Below, one piece after another: positions 44,882 through 53,337 of a stretch of DNA of 64,000 bases. This DNA is from JBCCXL01 sp039191605 (GTDB lineage Bacteria; Acidobacteriota; Thermoanaerobaculia; Multivoradales; JAHZIX01), in the NCBI GenBank assembly GCA_039191605.1, contig JBCCXL010000001.1:62001-126000 (forward strand). The letters run 5' to 3'. Both the position numbers and the translations under genes were made by a program. The first letter of the stretch is position 1; every line of letters starts with the position of its first letter. The notes beneath the pieces were generated by a model. The model saw nothing but the letters and a program-made list of their open reading frames with translations. It was not told the DNA's origin and made no database searches.

Positions 44882-45787
44882 CTAAGCTTTCAGGTTCACC
44901 ATGCTGCGGGCGTCGACCACCATCAGCATCTCCGGCAGGAAGGGAAGATCGGGGTAGTACACCGCCTGGAGGCGGTCGAAATAACGTCGCGCACCGAAGT
45001 CATCTCCAACCAGCTTCGAGGCCTCTCCCAATAAGAAGAGGGCGGACTTCTCCATCGAGCGATTGCCGAAGTCCTCCGCTAGGCCCAGAGCGCGGCGACC
45101 GTGGCGCAGCGCCGGGCGGTATTTCCCGAAGTCGAGATAAGCGAAGCAAAGACTGACTCGAGTGCTCATCTCGTTCCATGGCTGCTGGCCACGAATCAGG
45201 ATGCGCAAGCTCTCCAGCAGCGCGCGGAAACCGGAGCGGTACTCACCGCGCACCACCTGGCAATATCCGAGGTTGTCTAAGATCGCGGCGCGAACCGTCG
45301 AACGCTCTCCGTCGACGTGCCCAAGGGCGTCCGCAAACACCTCTTCCGCCTCATGAAACTGGCTATCCGCCAGCAGGGCGAGGCCATATCCGTTGCGGGC
45401 GTCGGCGATGAAATCGTCACGTTCCGCTTGCCGGGCCCGCTCATTAGCGATCCGCCCATAGAACATCGCCTTCTGGGCATCTTGGCGGATCAGGTGGGCG
45501 CGAACCAGGTTGTAGGCTGCCAGAAAACCGATCTCAGGATCGCGGGCACGGAGCAGGACTTCACTCAGCTCCCGAAGCTCGCGATCGGTCAGGGAAACCT
45601 CGAGGGCGATGCGGCAGCGATTACAAATCGCGCGATCCACCAGATCCCGGTCCCCCAGCTCGCGAGCCAGGACCAAAGCTTCTTCGAAGCTCTCCAGCGC
45701 CGCTTCCAAGCTTCCTAGGCGCAGAGCCTCACTGCCTTCATCCCGCAGCTGGAGGTATGCCTCGTACCGTTGTTTTGATGAGCTCAT
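44882..45787 (-). CDS. TPR-type cytosolic protein (paralogue of 46864-47853)
   Basis: About 301 residues, all alpha-helical, with TPR-like repeats: EALRLGSLEAALESFEEALVLAREL, KAMFYGRIANERARQ, AEEVFADALGHVD, and ALRHGRRALGLAEDFGN. No signal peptide. The start ATG at 45787 was chosen by alignment with the paralogue; the frame is open further upstream. The C terminus VVDARSMVNLKA closely matches the MVNVRQVINLKA end of the other TPR protein, a conserved tail. It lies 140 bp upstream of the secreted-protein gene, so TPR plus secreted form a pair. There is no HTH gene on this side; the XRE regulator is divergent across about 630 bp. Confidence 0.85.
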   Translation of the reverse strand: MSSSKQRYEAYLQLRDEGSEALRLGSLEAALESFEEALVLARELGDRDLVDRAICNRCRIALEVSLTDRELRELSEVLLRARDPEIGFLAAYNLVRAHLIRQDAQKAMFYGRIANERARQAERDDFIADARNGYGLALLADSQFHEAEEVFADALGHVDGERSTVRAAILDNLGYCQVVRGEYRSGFRALLESLRILIRGQQPWNEMSTRVSLCFAYLDFGKYRPALRHGRRALGLAEDFGNRSMEKSALFLLGEASKLVGDDFGARRYFDRLQAVYYPDLPFLPEMLMVVDARSMVNLKA

Positions 45788-45989
45788 TCGGATGCCGAAA
45801 TTCCTCTCTTCACCCTCGGGCGCGCAAGACCTCGAATCTCTCGACGAGAAGTCTGGTGGATGGCGTGCTCGAGACTGAGATCCTCTCCTGAAAAATTGAT
45901 GCCACGTGAACAGTGCTGACAATCTGAATCGCGCTCAGCCGCCGCACCCTGAACAGAGTTACGCGGGTACTCCGGGTTTGGATGGCGTA

Positions 45990-46004
45990 GCGGAGATACT
46001 CCGC
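45990..46004. promoter_or_regulatory. Inverted repeat in the divergent control region
   Basis: GCGGAG-ATA-CTCCGC, six-base arms around a 3-base centre, lies about 200 bp upstream of the leftward TPR gene. Candidate operator for the neighbouring XRE regulator. Confidence 0.35.
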
Positions 46005-46152
46005 GAGCCTTAAAGACCCATCGGAGCTTATTCTCCCTATGGTCTCGCCCCGGATGGGCCCTGTCAACGAAGCAGATCTTGCATGAGGCAGCTCTCACAC
46101 CTGCTCTTTGAAGATCGAGCTTATCGGCGCTTCAGGTGATGAGGTACCGCAC

Positions 46153-46197
46153 ATGCTAGATCAGCATTTTTACTCCCGTCAAGCATGAGCTAGCTCA
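46153..46197. promoter_or_regulatory. Two inverted repeats upstream of the XRE operon
   Basis: ATGCT-AGATC-AGCAT (46153-46167) and the perfect palindrome TGAGCTAGCTCA (46186-46197) lie 100-145 bp upstream of the -35 box of the XRE promoter. They could be regulator binding sites. No experimental support can be read from sequence. Confidence 0.35.
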
Positions 46198-46297
46198 ACG
46201 CCCTCAATTCCTGCTGGTCGAGGGGCAGCAATGGCCCTGTAGGCTCGCCTGGTACCGCGACCGATGAACCGGGGCAGCCTCTAGAACTACTATGGGT

Positions 46298-46327
46298 TTG
46301 ACACATACTACCGCCACCACCTATCAT
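46298..46327 (+). promoter_or_regulatory. Sigma-70-type promoter for the XRE-TPR operon
   Basis: TTGACA (46298-46303), 18-bp spacer, TATCAT (46322-46327): a perfect -35 and a five-of-six -10. It is about 90 bp before the XRE start codon and the best promoter match in the window. Confidence 0.7.
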
Positions 46328-46414
46328 GCTGTGGCTGGTCTCTACTCATTTGACCATCGTCGTCTTGGACCTTCCGCAATACTCGCTGAGATTGAGTTCC
46401 GAACAGGATTTTTC

Positions 46415-46867
46415 ATGGCTAGCGCGAAGATTCGTCAAGTTCAGCTCGTCGGCGCCAAGATTCGCCAGCTGCGCAAGCAGCGCGGATTCACGCAAACGGA
46501 GCTGGCAGGCCGCATCGGCATACAGCAATCCGATCTCTCTCGCATGGAGAAGGGCGAGTATCGAGTCAGTCTCGATACGCTTTTCCGCATTCTGAGTGAG
46601 TTCGACATGGGCATCGGGCAATTCTTTGATGAGGTCGCTCGTGAGACCTTCTCCTACCGTGATGCCCGACTTATCCAAGATTTCAATCACCTGACCCCAG
46701 ACGCACAGCGGGAAGTGCAGGAATTCGTCGCCTTCAAGCGCAGCCAGACGACCGACGCCCAGGCTCCTGATGGCCAGGCTCATGATGGCCAGGCTGCCCC
46801 TAGCCAGGCCGTCGATCGGCTGTCGTCGCGACGAGATACCCCCACCCGCCGGAGTCGCGAAGCATGA
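46415..46867 (+). CDS. XRE-family transcriptional regulator
   Basis: 150 residues. The HTH_3 domain spans about residues 13-70: VGAKIRQLRKQRGFTQTELAGRI, with the recognition helix IQQSDLSRMEKGEYR. Then comes a short helical part (residues 72-108) and a C-terminal tail containing four copies of a five-residue unit (DAQAP, DGQAH, DGQAA, PSQAV) encoded by a 15-bp repeat. The start ATG at 46415 is preceded by CAGGA; the frame runs upstream without an RBS. The stop overlaps the TPR gene ATG (ATGA). HTH plus TPR as separate, translationally coupled genes resembles a split RRNPP-type regulator, which normally fuses both. The target and ligand are unknown. Confidence 0.9.
   Translation: MASAKIRQVQLVGAKIRQLRKQRGFTQTELAGRIGIQQSDLSRMEKGEYRVSLDTLFRILSEFDMGIGQFFDEVARETFSYRDARLIQDFNHLTPDAQREVQEFVAFKRSQTTDAQAPDGQAHDGQAAPSQAVDRLSSRRDTPTRRSREA
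46754..46813 (+). repeat. In-frame 15-bp tandem repeat in the XRE gene tail
   Basis: Four units at 46754, 46769, 46784 and 46799, of type GATGGCCAGGCTCAT, encode a D-x-Q-A-x pentapeptide repeat. Copy-number change would keep the reading frame. Confidence 0.75.
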
Positions 46868-47853
46868 GCATTCGACTCGTCTACTCCAGCTCCAATGACC
46901 TCTCCCGAGGTCCTAAGGCCCCTGCGCCCCGAGCCACCAGCACGCAGGAGGATTCAGGGCTTCCCCAAGATGCGGTCTACGACGACCTTCGAAGCCAGGG
47001 ACTAGAAGCTCTGCGCTCCGGACGGATGGAGCAAGCCCATTCCCACTTCGAGGCAGCTTGGCGTCGAGCCCAGCAATTGGGCAACCCCACCCTCGAGGAT
47101 CGTGCCTTCTGTAACCAGTCCGCCGTAGCCATCGAGTTGGGCACGCCGCTGCAAAACCTCGGACCGCTGCGGCGAATTCTCGTCGCCCGGCAGAACATCG
47201 AGAATTGTCGCCTCGCCGCCTACAACATCGCGCGCATCTACGAGCTCACCAAGGACTACAAGAAGGGGTTGTTCTACGCCCGTAGCGCCAGAGATCTCGC
47301 CCGCCTCACGAAGAAGCCGGAGGCGATTGCCGCTTGCCACAACATGATCGGCAACCTGCTGTTGGCGGAGAGCTACTTCGACGAAGCCTGCGCCGAATAC
47401 GATCGAACGCTGGGCATGATTGGTGAGGAGCCCAGCCTGCGGCGGGCGCTGATCCTCGAGAACGTCGGCTACTGCCGTGTGGTTCAGGGAAGTCCCCAAG
47501 AGGGCTTCTCGCTGCTCTTTGAGAGCCTGCGCATGCTGCGGCGCCTCGAGGCCCATGGCTTTGACTTCTACCCCCACCTCAGCCTCTGCTACGCCTACCT
47601 GGAAGCCGGCAAGCCGCAGCGTGCGATGCAGCACGGCCTGCGGGCTCTGGTTGGTGCGCGCGAGATGCACAACGACGACTCCGTCAAATATGCCCTCTAC
47701 CTACTAGGAGATGCGGCGAGACAGAGCGATGCGCCGGATGAAGCGCAGCGCTACTTGATGGAGCTGCAGCAGAGCTACTACCCGAATTCACCGGAAGTTG
47801 TTCACTTCCTGATGATGGTCAACGTTCGCCAGGTGATCAACCTGAAAGCGTAA
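46864..47853 (+). CDS. TPR-type protein coupled to XRE regulator
   Basis: 329 residues. After a disordered N-terminal 35 residues, the protein is helical TPR-like: EALRSGRMEQAHSHFEAAWRRAQQ, KGLFYARSARDLARL, ACAEYDRTLGMIGEE, AMQHGLRALVGAREM. It is colinear with the 44882-45787 protein and ends in a closely similar MVNVRQVINLKA tail. The ATG overlaps the regulator's stop. No membrane or signal segment. It probably binds another protein or a peptide and, by coupling, may work with the XRE protein. The downstream gene encodes the paired secreted protein. Exact function unknown. Confidence 0.87.
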   Translation: MSIRLVYSSSNDLSRGPKAPAPRATSTQEDSGLPQDAVYDDLRSQGLEALRSGRMEQAHSHFEAAWRRAQQLGNPTLEDRAFCNQSAVAIELGTPLQNLGPLRRILVARQNIENCRLAAYNIARIYELTKDYKKGLFYARSARDLARLTKKPEAIAACHNMIGNLLLAESYFDEACAEYDRTLGMIGEEPSLRRALILENVGYCRVVQGSPQEGFSLLFESLRMLRRLEAHGFDFYPHLSLCYAYLEAGKPQRAMQHGLRALVGAREMHNDDSVKYALYLLGDAARQSDAPDEAQRYLMELQQSYYPNSPEVVHFLMMVNVRQVINLKA

Positions 47854-48003
47854 ACCGAACCTGAAGAAGCAGCTCAACGAAATCTCCCAAGCTCCGCTTC
47901 CCATCCTTCGAGTACCCCACGCCCTACCCTCTCGAGACGCCCCATCAAGCCCAACGGCCTAGCCTCTGACGAATTGCTGGCCGACGAAAGGCTGCCCACC
48001 ACC

Positions 48004-49389
48004 ATGATCGCTCTACCGAACTTCCACCACCGCCTCCGCATCCTGCGCCCCCTGGCCCTCTGCTTCGCCCTGCTGACCTTGCTCAGCGCTCCGAGCTTCG
48101 CCGGAGAGGTCGTGCTGAACGGTGACGGTGAATTGGTCAAAGCGATCTCGGGCACCTACGGAGAGGTTTTTGAGGGCAGTGATACTCCCAGCGGCACGCC
48201 GGTTCTGGCACTGGAGATCACCTCACCGGATGGCAGCGTAGATCGTATCTTGGTACCCGGAACGGACGACCTCGACGGCGATCTGGAAGGCAACTCCAGC
48301 CTGCTCTTCGACGATGATTCTGGAAATCTCTTCCTGGTGTGGGAAAGCCGGCGCAACATCATTCATCCGGTGTTGAAAATCGCTGGCTTCGATGGCACCT
48401 CCTGGTCTGAGCCCCTGGTAATTCAGAGCAACATCTTCGCTGCCAAGGGTTCCCCTCGCCTAGCGGTTACTCGGGATTCCTACTCCGCCGATCTCGAAGG
48501 CCAGCTCATCGACTTCAACCGGACGGTTCTTCACCTCGTGTGGTGGGAAGAGCGGGCCGAAGGTATGCGCGCCCTCTACGCGCCGATCTTCCTCAACGAA
48601 GGGCAGTACGGCTCTGAACCGCCGACCGTCTTCGCGCTGAACGATCTCCTGGCCTCGGCGGTCGGTGGCGACGCTCCCCGCTCGCTCCTAGAGCAGACGG
48701 TGATCCGCAACGGCCGCGACCACCGCTCGATCATCCTCGGCTTTACCGACGCCGTCAGCGGCGTAATGACGGGAGTAGAGATCACGGTGCTCCCGGGCGA
48801 AATGGGCTTCCTAGCAGACGATGTCCGCGCCCACATCATCGAGATTGGCTGGACGAGCAGCCACCAGATGGGGGTTCTCTCCGATCTGGTCCGCGCCCAC
48901 ATCATCGAGATCGGGCGCCACCTCAACCCTCGTAACCTCTCCTTCGTTGCTGATGAGGTCCGCGCTCACATCATCGAGATCGGGCGCCGGGGACAGATCA
49001 TGGCTCTGCCCTCCCTCGCCTCTAATGTGCGGCAAGAGCTGATCGGCGTCGGTGCCTCCATCTTCAGCGATGAGCGCACCCGTCTCTACGACGCGTTCGA
49101 GCCTCACGACATCGTCGAGGTAGGCGGCTCTGAGAATGGAGCTCCCGTCCATCTGCTGGACATGAAGATCATCTCCCGCCACGCAATTCCTGACCTGACC
49201 TCAGAGCCCAACCGAATCCTCATCTCAGACTCCGGTGAGAATATGTTGTTGGCTTGGGAAGAGGACGGAATCCTCTACTACCGCGAGACGGTGGAAGGTG
49301 GCTGGAGTGAGGTGCTGAGCCTCAGCCTCGACACGATGAGCGCGGAGAGCGCCTACGCCCTGCTTCAGCAGAGAACCGACGCTCGCTGA
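48004..49389 (+). CDS. Secreted protein with VRAHIIEIGR repeats
   Basis: 461 residues from the ATG at 48004; a TTG ten codons upstream is also open. The signal peptide is LRPLALCFALLTLLSAPSFAG. The N-terminal beta domain matches the 43278-44741 protein (GELVKAISGTYGEVF, LFLVWESRRNIIHPVLKI, GSPRLAVTRDSY). The centre has three copies of VRAHIIEIG(R/W) spaced 22-23 residues, each preceded by a Leu-Ala/Ser-Asp-type segment, then a fourth degenerate one (VRQELIGVGAS). The C terminus has MLLAWEEDGILYYRETVEGG, similar to the paralogue. No known family was recognised. It is third in the XRE-TPR-secreted operon, 150 bp after the TPR stop. Confidence 0.82.
   Translation: MIALPNFHHRLRILRPLALCFALLTLLSAPSFAGEVVLNGDGELVKAISGTYGEVFEGSDTPSGTPVLALEITSPDGSVDRILVPGTDDLDGDLEGNSSLLFDDDSGNLFLVWESRRNIIHPVLKIAGFDGTSWSEPLVIQSNIFAAKGSPRLAVTRDSYSADLEGQLIDFNRTVLHLVWWEERAEGMRALYAPIFLNEGQYGSEPPTVFALNDLLASAVGGDAPRSLLEQTVIRNGRDHRSIILGFTDAVSGVMTGVEITVLPGEMGFLADDVRAHIIEIGWTSSHQMGVLSDLVRAHIIEIGRHLNPRNLSFVADEVRAHIIEIGRRGQIMALPSLASNVRQELIGVGASIFSDERTRLYDAFEPHDIVEVGGSENGAPVHLLDMKIISRHAIPDLTSEPNRILISDSGENMLLAWEEDGILYYRETVEGGWSEVLSLSLDTMSAESAYALLQQRTDAR
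48823..48982 (+). repeat. 66-69 bp in-frame repeat encoding VRAHIIEIG
   Basis: The sequence GTCCGCGCCCACATCATCGA recurs at 48823 and 48889 and, with one change, at 48958. The gaps are 66 and 69 bp (22 and 23 codons). The DNA is conserved inside the motif, while the intervening bases differ. Confidence 0.8.
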
Positions 49390-49792
49390 ATCTCCCCGGC
49401 CAGCACTCTTTCTAGGGCTAACACTGTCTCTCTGCCAGCGATTCGCCTCCGCCGACGATCTTGGCGCGCGCTGAACCGGTAGGGCGAGACCCTCGATGAA
49501 CAGCACACCGCTAGCGGTGTGCTTCATTGCGTCTGCCCGCGTAGCCGCCGCCGGCTACTCGCCCCATCGGCCCGGCCTAGCAATTCGGCATATCGATTCA
49601 GCGCAGCTTCTCTAGGGGCTTCCCGCCTGCATCCCGTTCAGCGCTTGCCCTTTGGGTGCGCGAACGCCCATCAAGACTGAGGCCGGCCTCGGAGCAAGAT
49701 CAACCTGCCCCGGGGCTTCTTAGAACAGCGCTTCCTACGCGGCGCGGAAAAGCCAACCTCCGCCACCAGGCCTGACTCTGCTCGAGGGTGAG
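49390..49792. other. Convergent intergenic region
   Basis: About 400 bp between the XRE operon and the HddA-like gene; no supported gene. It contains the 22-bp palindrome listed next. Confidence 0.45.
49502..49523. terminator. Perfect 22-bp palindrome, likely bidirectional terminator
   Basis: AGCACACCGC-TA-GCGGTGTGCT. The T-tract is short. Convergent genes on both sides make a terminator the simplest reading, but a protein-binding site is possible. Confidence 0.5.
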
Positions 49793-50806
49793 CTAGCTCG
49801 AAGAGCCCTCTTCCACCAGCAGCGGCCGGTCTGCCGGCACGGCATCCGCCAGCACCTGGAAGCCCCCGAGGGTGAGCTGTTGAGTCAGGCCTTCCTTGCG
49901 GTTCGGCGGGCACAGCATCGCGATGCACCCGCCCCCTCCCGCTCCACAGGCCTTCCCTCCCCAAGCTCCCAGGGAGCGCGCCGCCTGCAGCAGCTGCTCG
50001 ATGGTTGGAGTGGAGATCTCCGACGAAAGCTGGCGCCGCAACCCCCATTCCCGATCCAGAAGACGACCAGCTTGCGGCAAATCTCCGGCCTCCAGCGCCC
50101 CCTTCATCTCTACGGCGATCCCCGCGAGGCCATCGAAGACAGCGGCGAGATCCCGGTCTCCATCGAGGCGGCGGCGAAGCACCTGCCAGTTATTGCCCGC
50201 AGAGAAATGACTTCGCCCGCTATAGGCAACCACCAACGAGCGCCCCAACGCCCGCAAATCCGTCTTGATAGGGTCGACCTCAACCCCACCGGGAACGTGA
50301 CGAATTTGATGGGCCCCTCCCAACAGAGCAGCGATGTGATCTTGCTGCCCCGTAGGGAGCTCCATCAGCCGCGCCTCCAGATCCCGGGAAATCGCTGCCC
50401 GTCGACGTGCCGAAGAGGGCTGTGACCCGAGCCAGGTTTCTGCCGCAGCCACCAGGGCGACGGTGAGCGCGGAGCTAGCGCCTAGGCCACCACCACGGGG
50501 GGAGCCACTATGAATTCGAATTTCGCAGGCGTCGAGGGAAAAAGCCTCCGCGACGACACCCACAAGGGCGGTATCGGGGTGGCCTCGCAGCTCTTCGATG
50601 GACGTAGCCTCGATGCGCTGGTCTCCCTGCTCCACGGCGAAGCCTTCGCCCCGCCCGTGGAGCTCCACCCGGACCGGCACCTGGATCGCCACGTTTACCG
50701 TAGATGCGTTTGGCGACAGCAAACCCAAGGGCCATAGATCGAGGGTCCCTCCGGCGAGGTCCACCCGACACCAAGCCCTTGCGCTGACGATTCTGGAATC
50801 CGCCAT
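49793..50806 (-). CDS. hddA: GHMP kinase, HddA-like (heptose 7-phosphate kinase)
   Basis: 337 residues. GHMP motif 1 is in RVDLAGGTLDLWPLG, motif 2 is GSPRGGGLGASSALTV (about residues 100-116) and motif 3 GKACGAGGGGCIAML. The N-terminal DLAGGTLDLWP is characteristic of D-glycero-alpha-D-manno-heptose-7-phosphate kinases (the GDP-heptose route), although related sugar kinases such as those for fucose share it. The rfaE1/rfaE2 pair 4 kb away belongs to the ADP-heptose route, so two kinds of heptose use may coexist. Adjacent to an M23 peptidase gene with 18 bp between. Confidence 0.75.
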   Translation of the reverse strand: MADSRIVSARAWCRVDLAGGTLDLWPLGLLSPNASTVNVAIQVPVRVELHGRGEGFAVEQGDQRIEATSIEELRGHPDTALVGVVAEAFSLDACEIRIHSGSPRGGGLGASSALTVALVAAAETWLGSQPSSARRRAAISRDLEARLMELPTGQQDHIAALLGGAHQIRHVPGGVEVDPIKTDLRALGRSLVVAYSGRSHFSAGNNWQVLRRRLDGDRDLAAVFDGLAGIAVEMKGALEAGDLPQAGRLLDREWGLRRQLSSEISTPTIEQLLQAARSLGAWGGKACGAGGGGCIAMLCPPNRKEGLTQQLTLGGFQVLADAVPADRPLLVEEGSSS

Positions 50807-50824
50807 GAGTCGATCCCTAGAAGC

Positions 50825-52318
50825 CTAGCGAGCCCGAAGCAAATTGGAAGGCCGCGGCGCCCGCGAAGGAGCGGCGTCCGGCAGGGCGGACTTCGGACTG
50901 CCACCCTCGACCTGCTGGGCCTTCTTCGCCAACGCTCCATCTTCGGCAGCTTCCACCTCGAACCATGAAGCCAGCGTGCTCACCTCTCCCTGACCCAAGC
51001 TCTGACGCAGCTGGTCTCTCCACTGCAGGAATTGGTCTAGATCTTCTGACCGAACCGGCTCCGCCGGCACGCTCTTCATCGAGAGAGGATCGATGTATCG
51101 ACCGCGATGCTTGACCCGGTAATCCAAATGCGGCCCCGTCGACAGACCGGTAGAGCCAACATAGCCGATCACCTCGCCTTGGCGCACCGCCCGCCCACGG
51201 GAGATTCCCGAAGCGAAGCTCGAAAGATGCAGATACGCCGTCTCGAATTGATTCGGGTGACGGACCTTGACCACCCACCCGCCTCCACGATTCCAGCCCG
51301 CAAAGCTAACAGAACCGTTGGCCGTAACGCGCACCGGGGTCCCCGTAGGAGCGCCGTAGTCGACCCCGTAGTGGGGCCGATAGGTCTTCAGCACCGGGTG
51401 GAATCGCCGATGACTAAAGCGCGAAGTGACGCGGGAAAAGCGCAGCGGCGAACGCAGGAACATCTTCCTCAACGGCCGGCCTTCTGCATCGTAGTAGCCG
51501 TCCACCGAGCCCCGCCCTTGCTCTACAGCCTCGGCGGTCGATTCAGCCGTCACCGCAGCGGCCTGAACCTCCGTAGGGAAGCTGTAGGCCTCCAGCAGAC
51601 GCCCACGGTTGCGATACTCGAGCGCCAACACTCGTCCGGCGCCGCGATCTACGCCATCGACGGAGACTTTCTCGAAGATCACTCGAAATTCATCTCCCAG
51701 CCTCAGATCTCGGGTGAAGTCCAGATCCCACTGCAGGACATCCGCCATGCGGTACGCCAGGGTGACGGGCGCCCCGGCAGCTCGCAATGAGCCCTCCAAA
51801 GAGCTATCGAGCCGTCCATTGACCACCGAAAGCGTGCGTCTCTCCACAAAGGGGTGAAACGCGCTCGCCCACTCGGCACCCTGGCGGCGGATCTTGACCC
51901 GTCCGCGATCACCTTCCGTAAGGGAAAGGCCCGCGACGGATCCGCCGTCATCGAAGTACACGTCGTAGACCGCTCCAGCCCGCAGCTTCCGCAGATCGAG
52001 ATGCTCCGCCACCGATTGAGTGAGATCTCGAGCCGCCCTGGACTCCAGCCCAAAAGCCTCGAGCACGGCGCCGAGAGTCTGGCCCCGCTCCAACTCAAAG
52101 GGGATAGGAATCTCCGATCGCTCTAGCTCGAGAGCTTCCGATGGCGGCGGCAGGGTGCGAGCCAGAGCCGGCTGAAAAGGAGTAGGCGCACAGAGGGGAG
52201 CCAGCTCCCGCAACGATTCTTGAAGGATTCCCGTGCGGTAGTCGAGCACCAAGGCTCCAAGCACCAGAGCCGGCAACAAGACCCACCGCAAACATTTCTT
52301 CACAGAGATATTCCTCAC
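50825..52318 (-). CDS. M23 (LytM) peptidoglycan endopeptidase, membrane-anchored
   Basis: 497 residues. The GTG start is preceded by GAGAGG. An N-terminal membrane segment (LLPALVLGALVLDY) puts the rest in the periplasm. A LysM/OapA-like region (about 70-240) precedes the catalytic domain with the zinc ligands HYGVDYGAP (H, D), AYLHLSSF and GPHLDYRV (H). The layout matches MepM/YebA-like D,D-endopeptidases that cut cross-links during wall growth. The C-terminal 100 residues are Glu/Ala-rich. The zinc ligands look intact, so it should be active. Confidence 0.93.
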   Translation of the reverse strand: MRNISVKKCLRWVLLPALVLGALVLDYRTGILQESLRELAPLCAPTPFQPALARTLPPPSEALELERSEIPIPFELERGQTLGAVLEAFGLESRAARDLTQSVAEHLDLRKLRAGAVYDVYFDDGGSVAGLSLTEGDRGRVKIRRQGAEWASAFHPFVERRTLSVVNGRLDSSLEGSLRAAGAPVTLAYRMADVLQWDLDFTRDLRLGDEFRVIFEKVSVDGVDRGAGRVLALEYRNRGRLLEAYSFPTEVQAAAVTAESTAEAVEQGRGSVDGYYDAEGRPLRKMFLRSPLRFSRVTSRFSHRRFHPVLKTYRPHYGVDYGAPTGTPVRVTANGSVSFAGWNRGGGWVVKVRHPNQFETAYLHLSSFASGISRGRAVRQGEVIGYVGSTGLSTGPHLDYRVKHRGRYIDPLSMKSVPAEPVRSEDLDQFLQWRDQLRQSLGQGEVSTLASWFEVEAAEDGALAKKAQQVEGGSPKSALPDAAPSRAPRPSNLLRAR

Positions 52319-52632
52319 GGATCAACCTCTCCCAGAGAAAGCCACTACAGAGAAAGCCATTCGTCCCGAGCCAGCGTGGCTCTGCATCAAAGGCTTTAGG
52401 GCGGCTGCTGTAGCGCCTGCAAAGGCAAGGGCAGGAAGCTGGGCAAACCGACCTCGACAGCCACGGGAACGCAGCTCGATCGTAGCACGTCGAGTTCTCG
52501 AAAGCCGCGAGAAAATCCCGGCTCTCAACAGCATGAGCTCCGCAACCTCCTCGGAGTCTTCGCGGTCACCCGATTAGACCGGAGCCTTCAAAGATTCGGG
52601 CCTGCGACTCCAGGGCGGGCCTTCATAGGAGC
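52319..52632 (-). other. Intergenic stretch
   Basis: About 310 bp between the M23 gene and the small anti-sigma gene. No supported gene or clear signal. Confidence 0.4.
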
Positions 52633-52857
52633 TCAGACTTTACTGCGGCGATGGGGCAGGCTATGCAAAATCCGCAGGCGGAGCTCCTCCGGTGCCGGAA
52701 GCCGAACGCAGCGAGTACGAACCAGGCGCAGACAAAAGATCGTCTGGCGCCTTTGCGTCTCACAGTCGCCGCATTCCTTCATGTAGAGGTCGAACTCCAC
52801 CAGGTCCTCCTCAAGCCTCTCTTCGGCCCTGGCTCTATCGATCTCCTTGCGCTCCAT
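52633..52857 (-). CDS. Small probable anti-sigma factor (zinc-finger type)
   Basis: 74 residues. An acidic helix (EIDRARAEERLEEDLVEFDLYM) leads to ECGDCE with Cys29 and Cys32, then a helix with RLVRTRCVRLPAPEELRLRIL. The last part (hydrophobic, Pro, then LR.RI) is the C-terminal signature of RsrA/ChrR-like anti-sigma factors. In the usual HxxxCxxC motif the His position is Tyr25 here, so zinc binding may differ. The start ATG at 52857 was chosen because the frame upstream looks non-coding. It lies on the sigma factor's strand, 480 bp downstream, which supports the call. Confidence 0.6.
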   Translation of the reverse strand: MERKEIDRARAEERLEEDLVEFDLYMKECGDCETQRRQTIFCLRLVRTRCVRLPAPEELRLRILHSLPHRRSKV

Positions 52858-53337
52858 CGCCTTTAAACCTCTCGTCGATAGCGTACCGTGAGGACTCTTC
52901 GTCCCAGGCATTCTCACGACCCTCCATCGACGCACCCTCGCCGGGAGGGAATCGTAATGCCTTCCCCTGCGAGAAAGCCTGTTCGTCTTCGAAGTCAGGG
53001 CGCGGGAATGCCGACGGTCGTCACTCTTCGTAGGATGACCCGATGCCTAAGTGCTTTCGGGCTTCGTCGGTCCAAAACGGGGCCGAAAGGCGAGAAATTC
53101 CTGAAATCTCGCGCCAATCAAAGTCTGCCCCCCAAAGCCTTCACTCGGATCCCGTCCCGAGCCATGCCTCTGAACTCTCTCAATACGACCTCCACAGCGG
53201 CGAAGAGCCGTTGCAGAACATCGCTGATTGCTCACCGAGGGAGTACCGCTCCGGCCCGTTTGGGACGGCTCAAAGTTCTACCTCAACTCCCTCCCTCACT
53301 CTCGGCTACCGGCCGACCACCCCTCCACCAACCTCGC
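52858..53337 (-). other. Gap between sigma and anti-sigma genes
   Basis: 480 bp without a supported gene. Several reading frames exist on both strands, but none looks like protein. Confidence 0.4.

Noticed and set aside
46039..46067. Possible leftward promoter (TTGACA at 46067-46062)
   Set aside because: The -35 is perfect, but no acceptable -10 lies at 16-18 bp.
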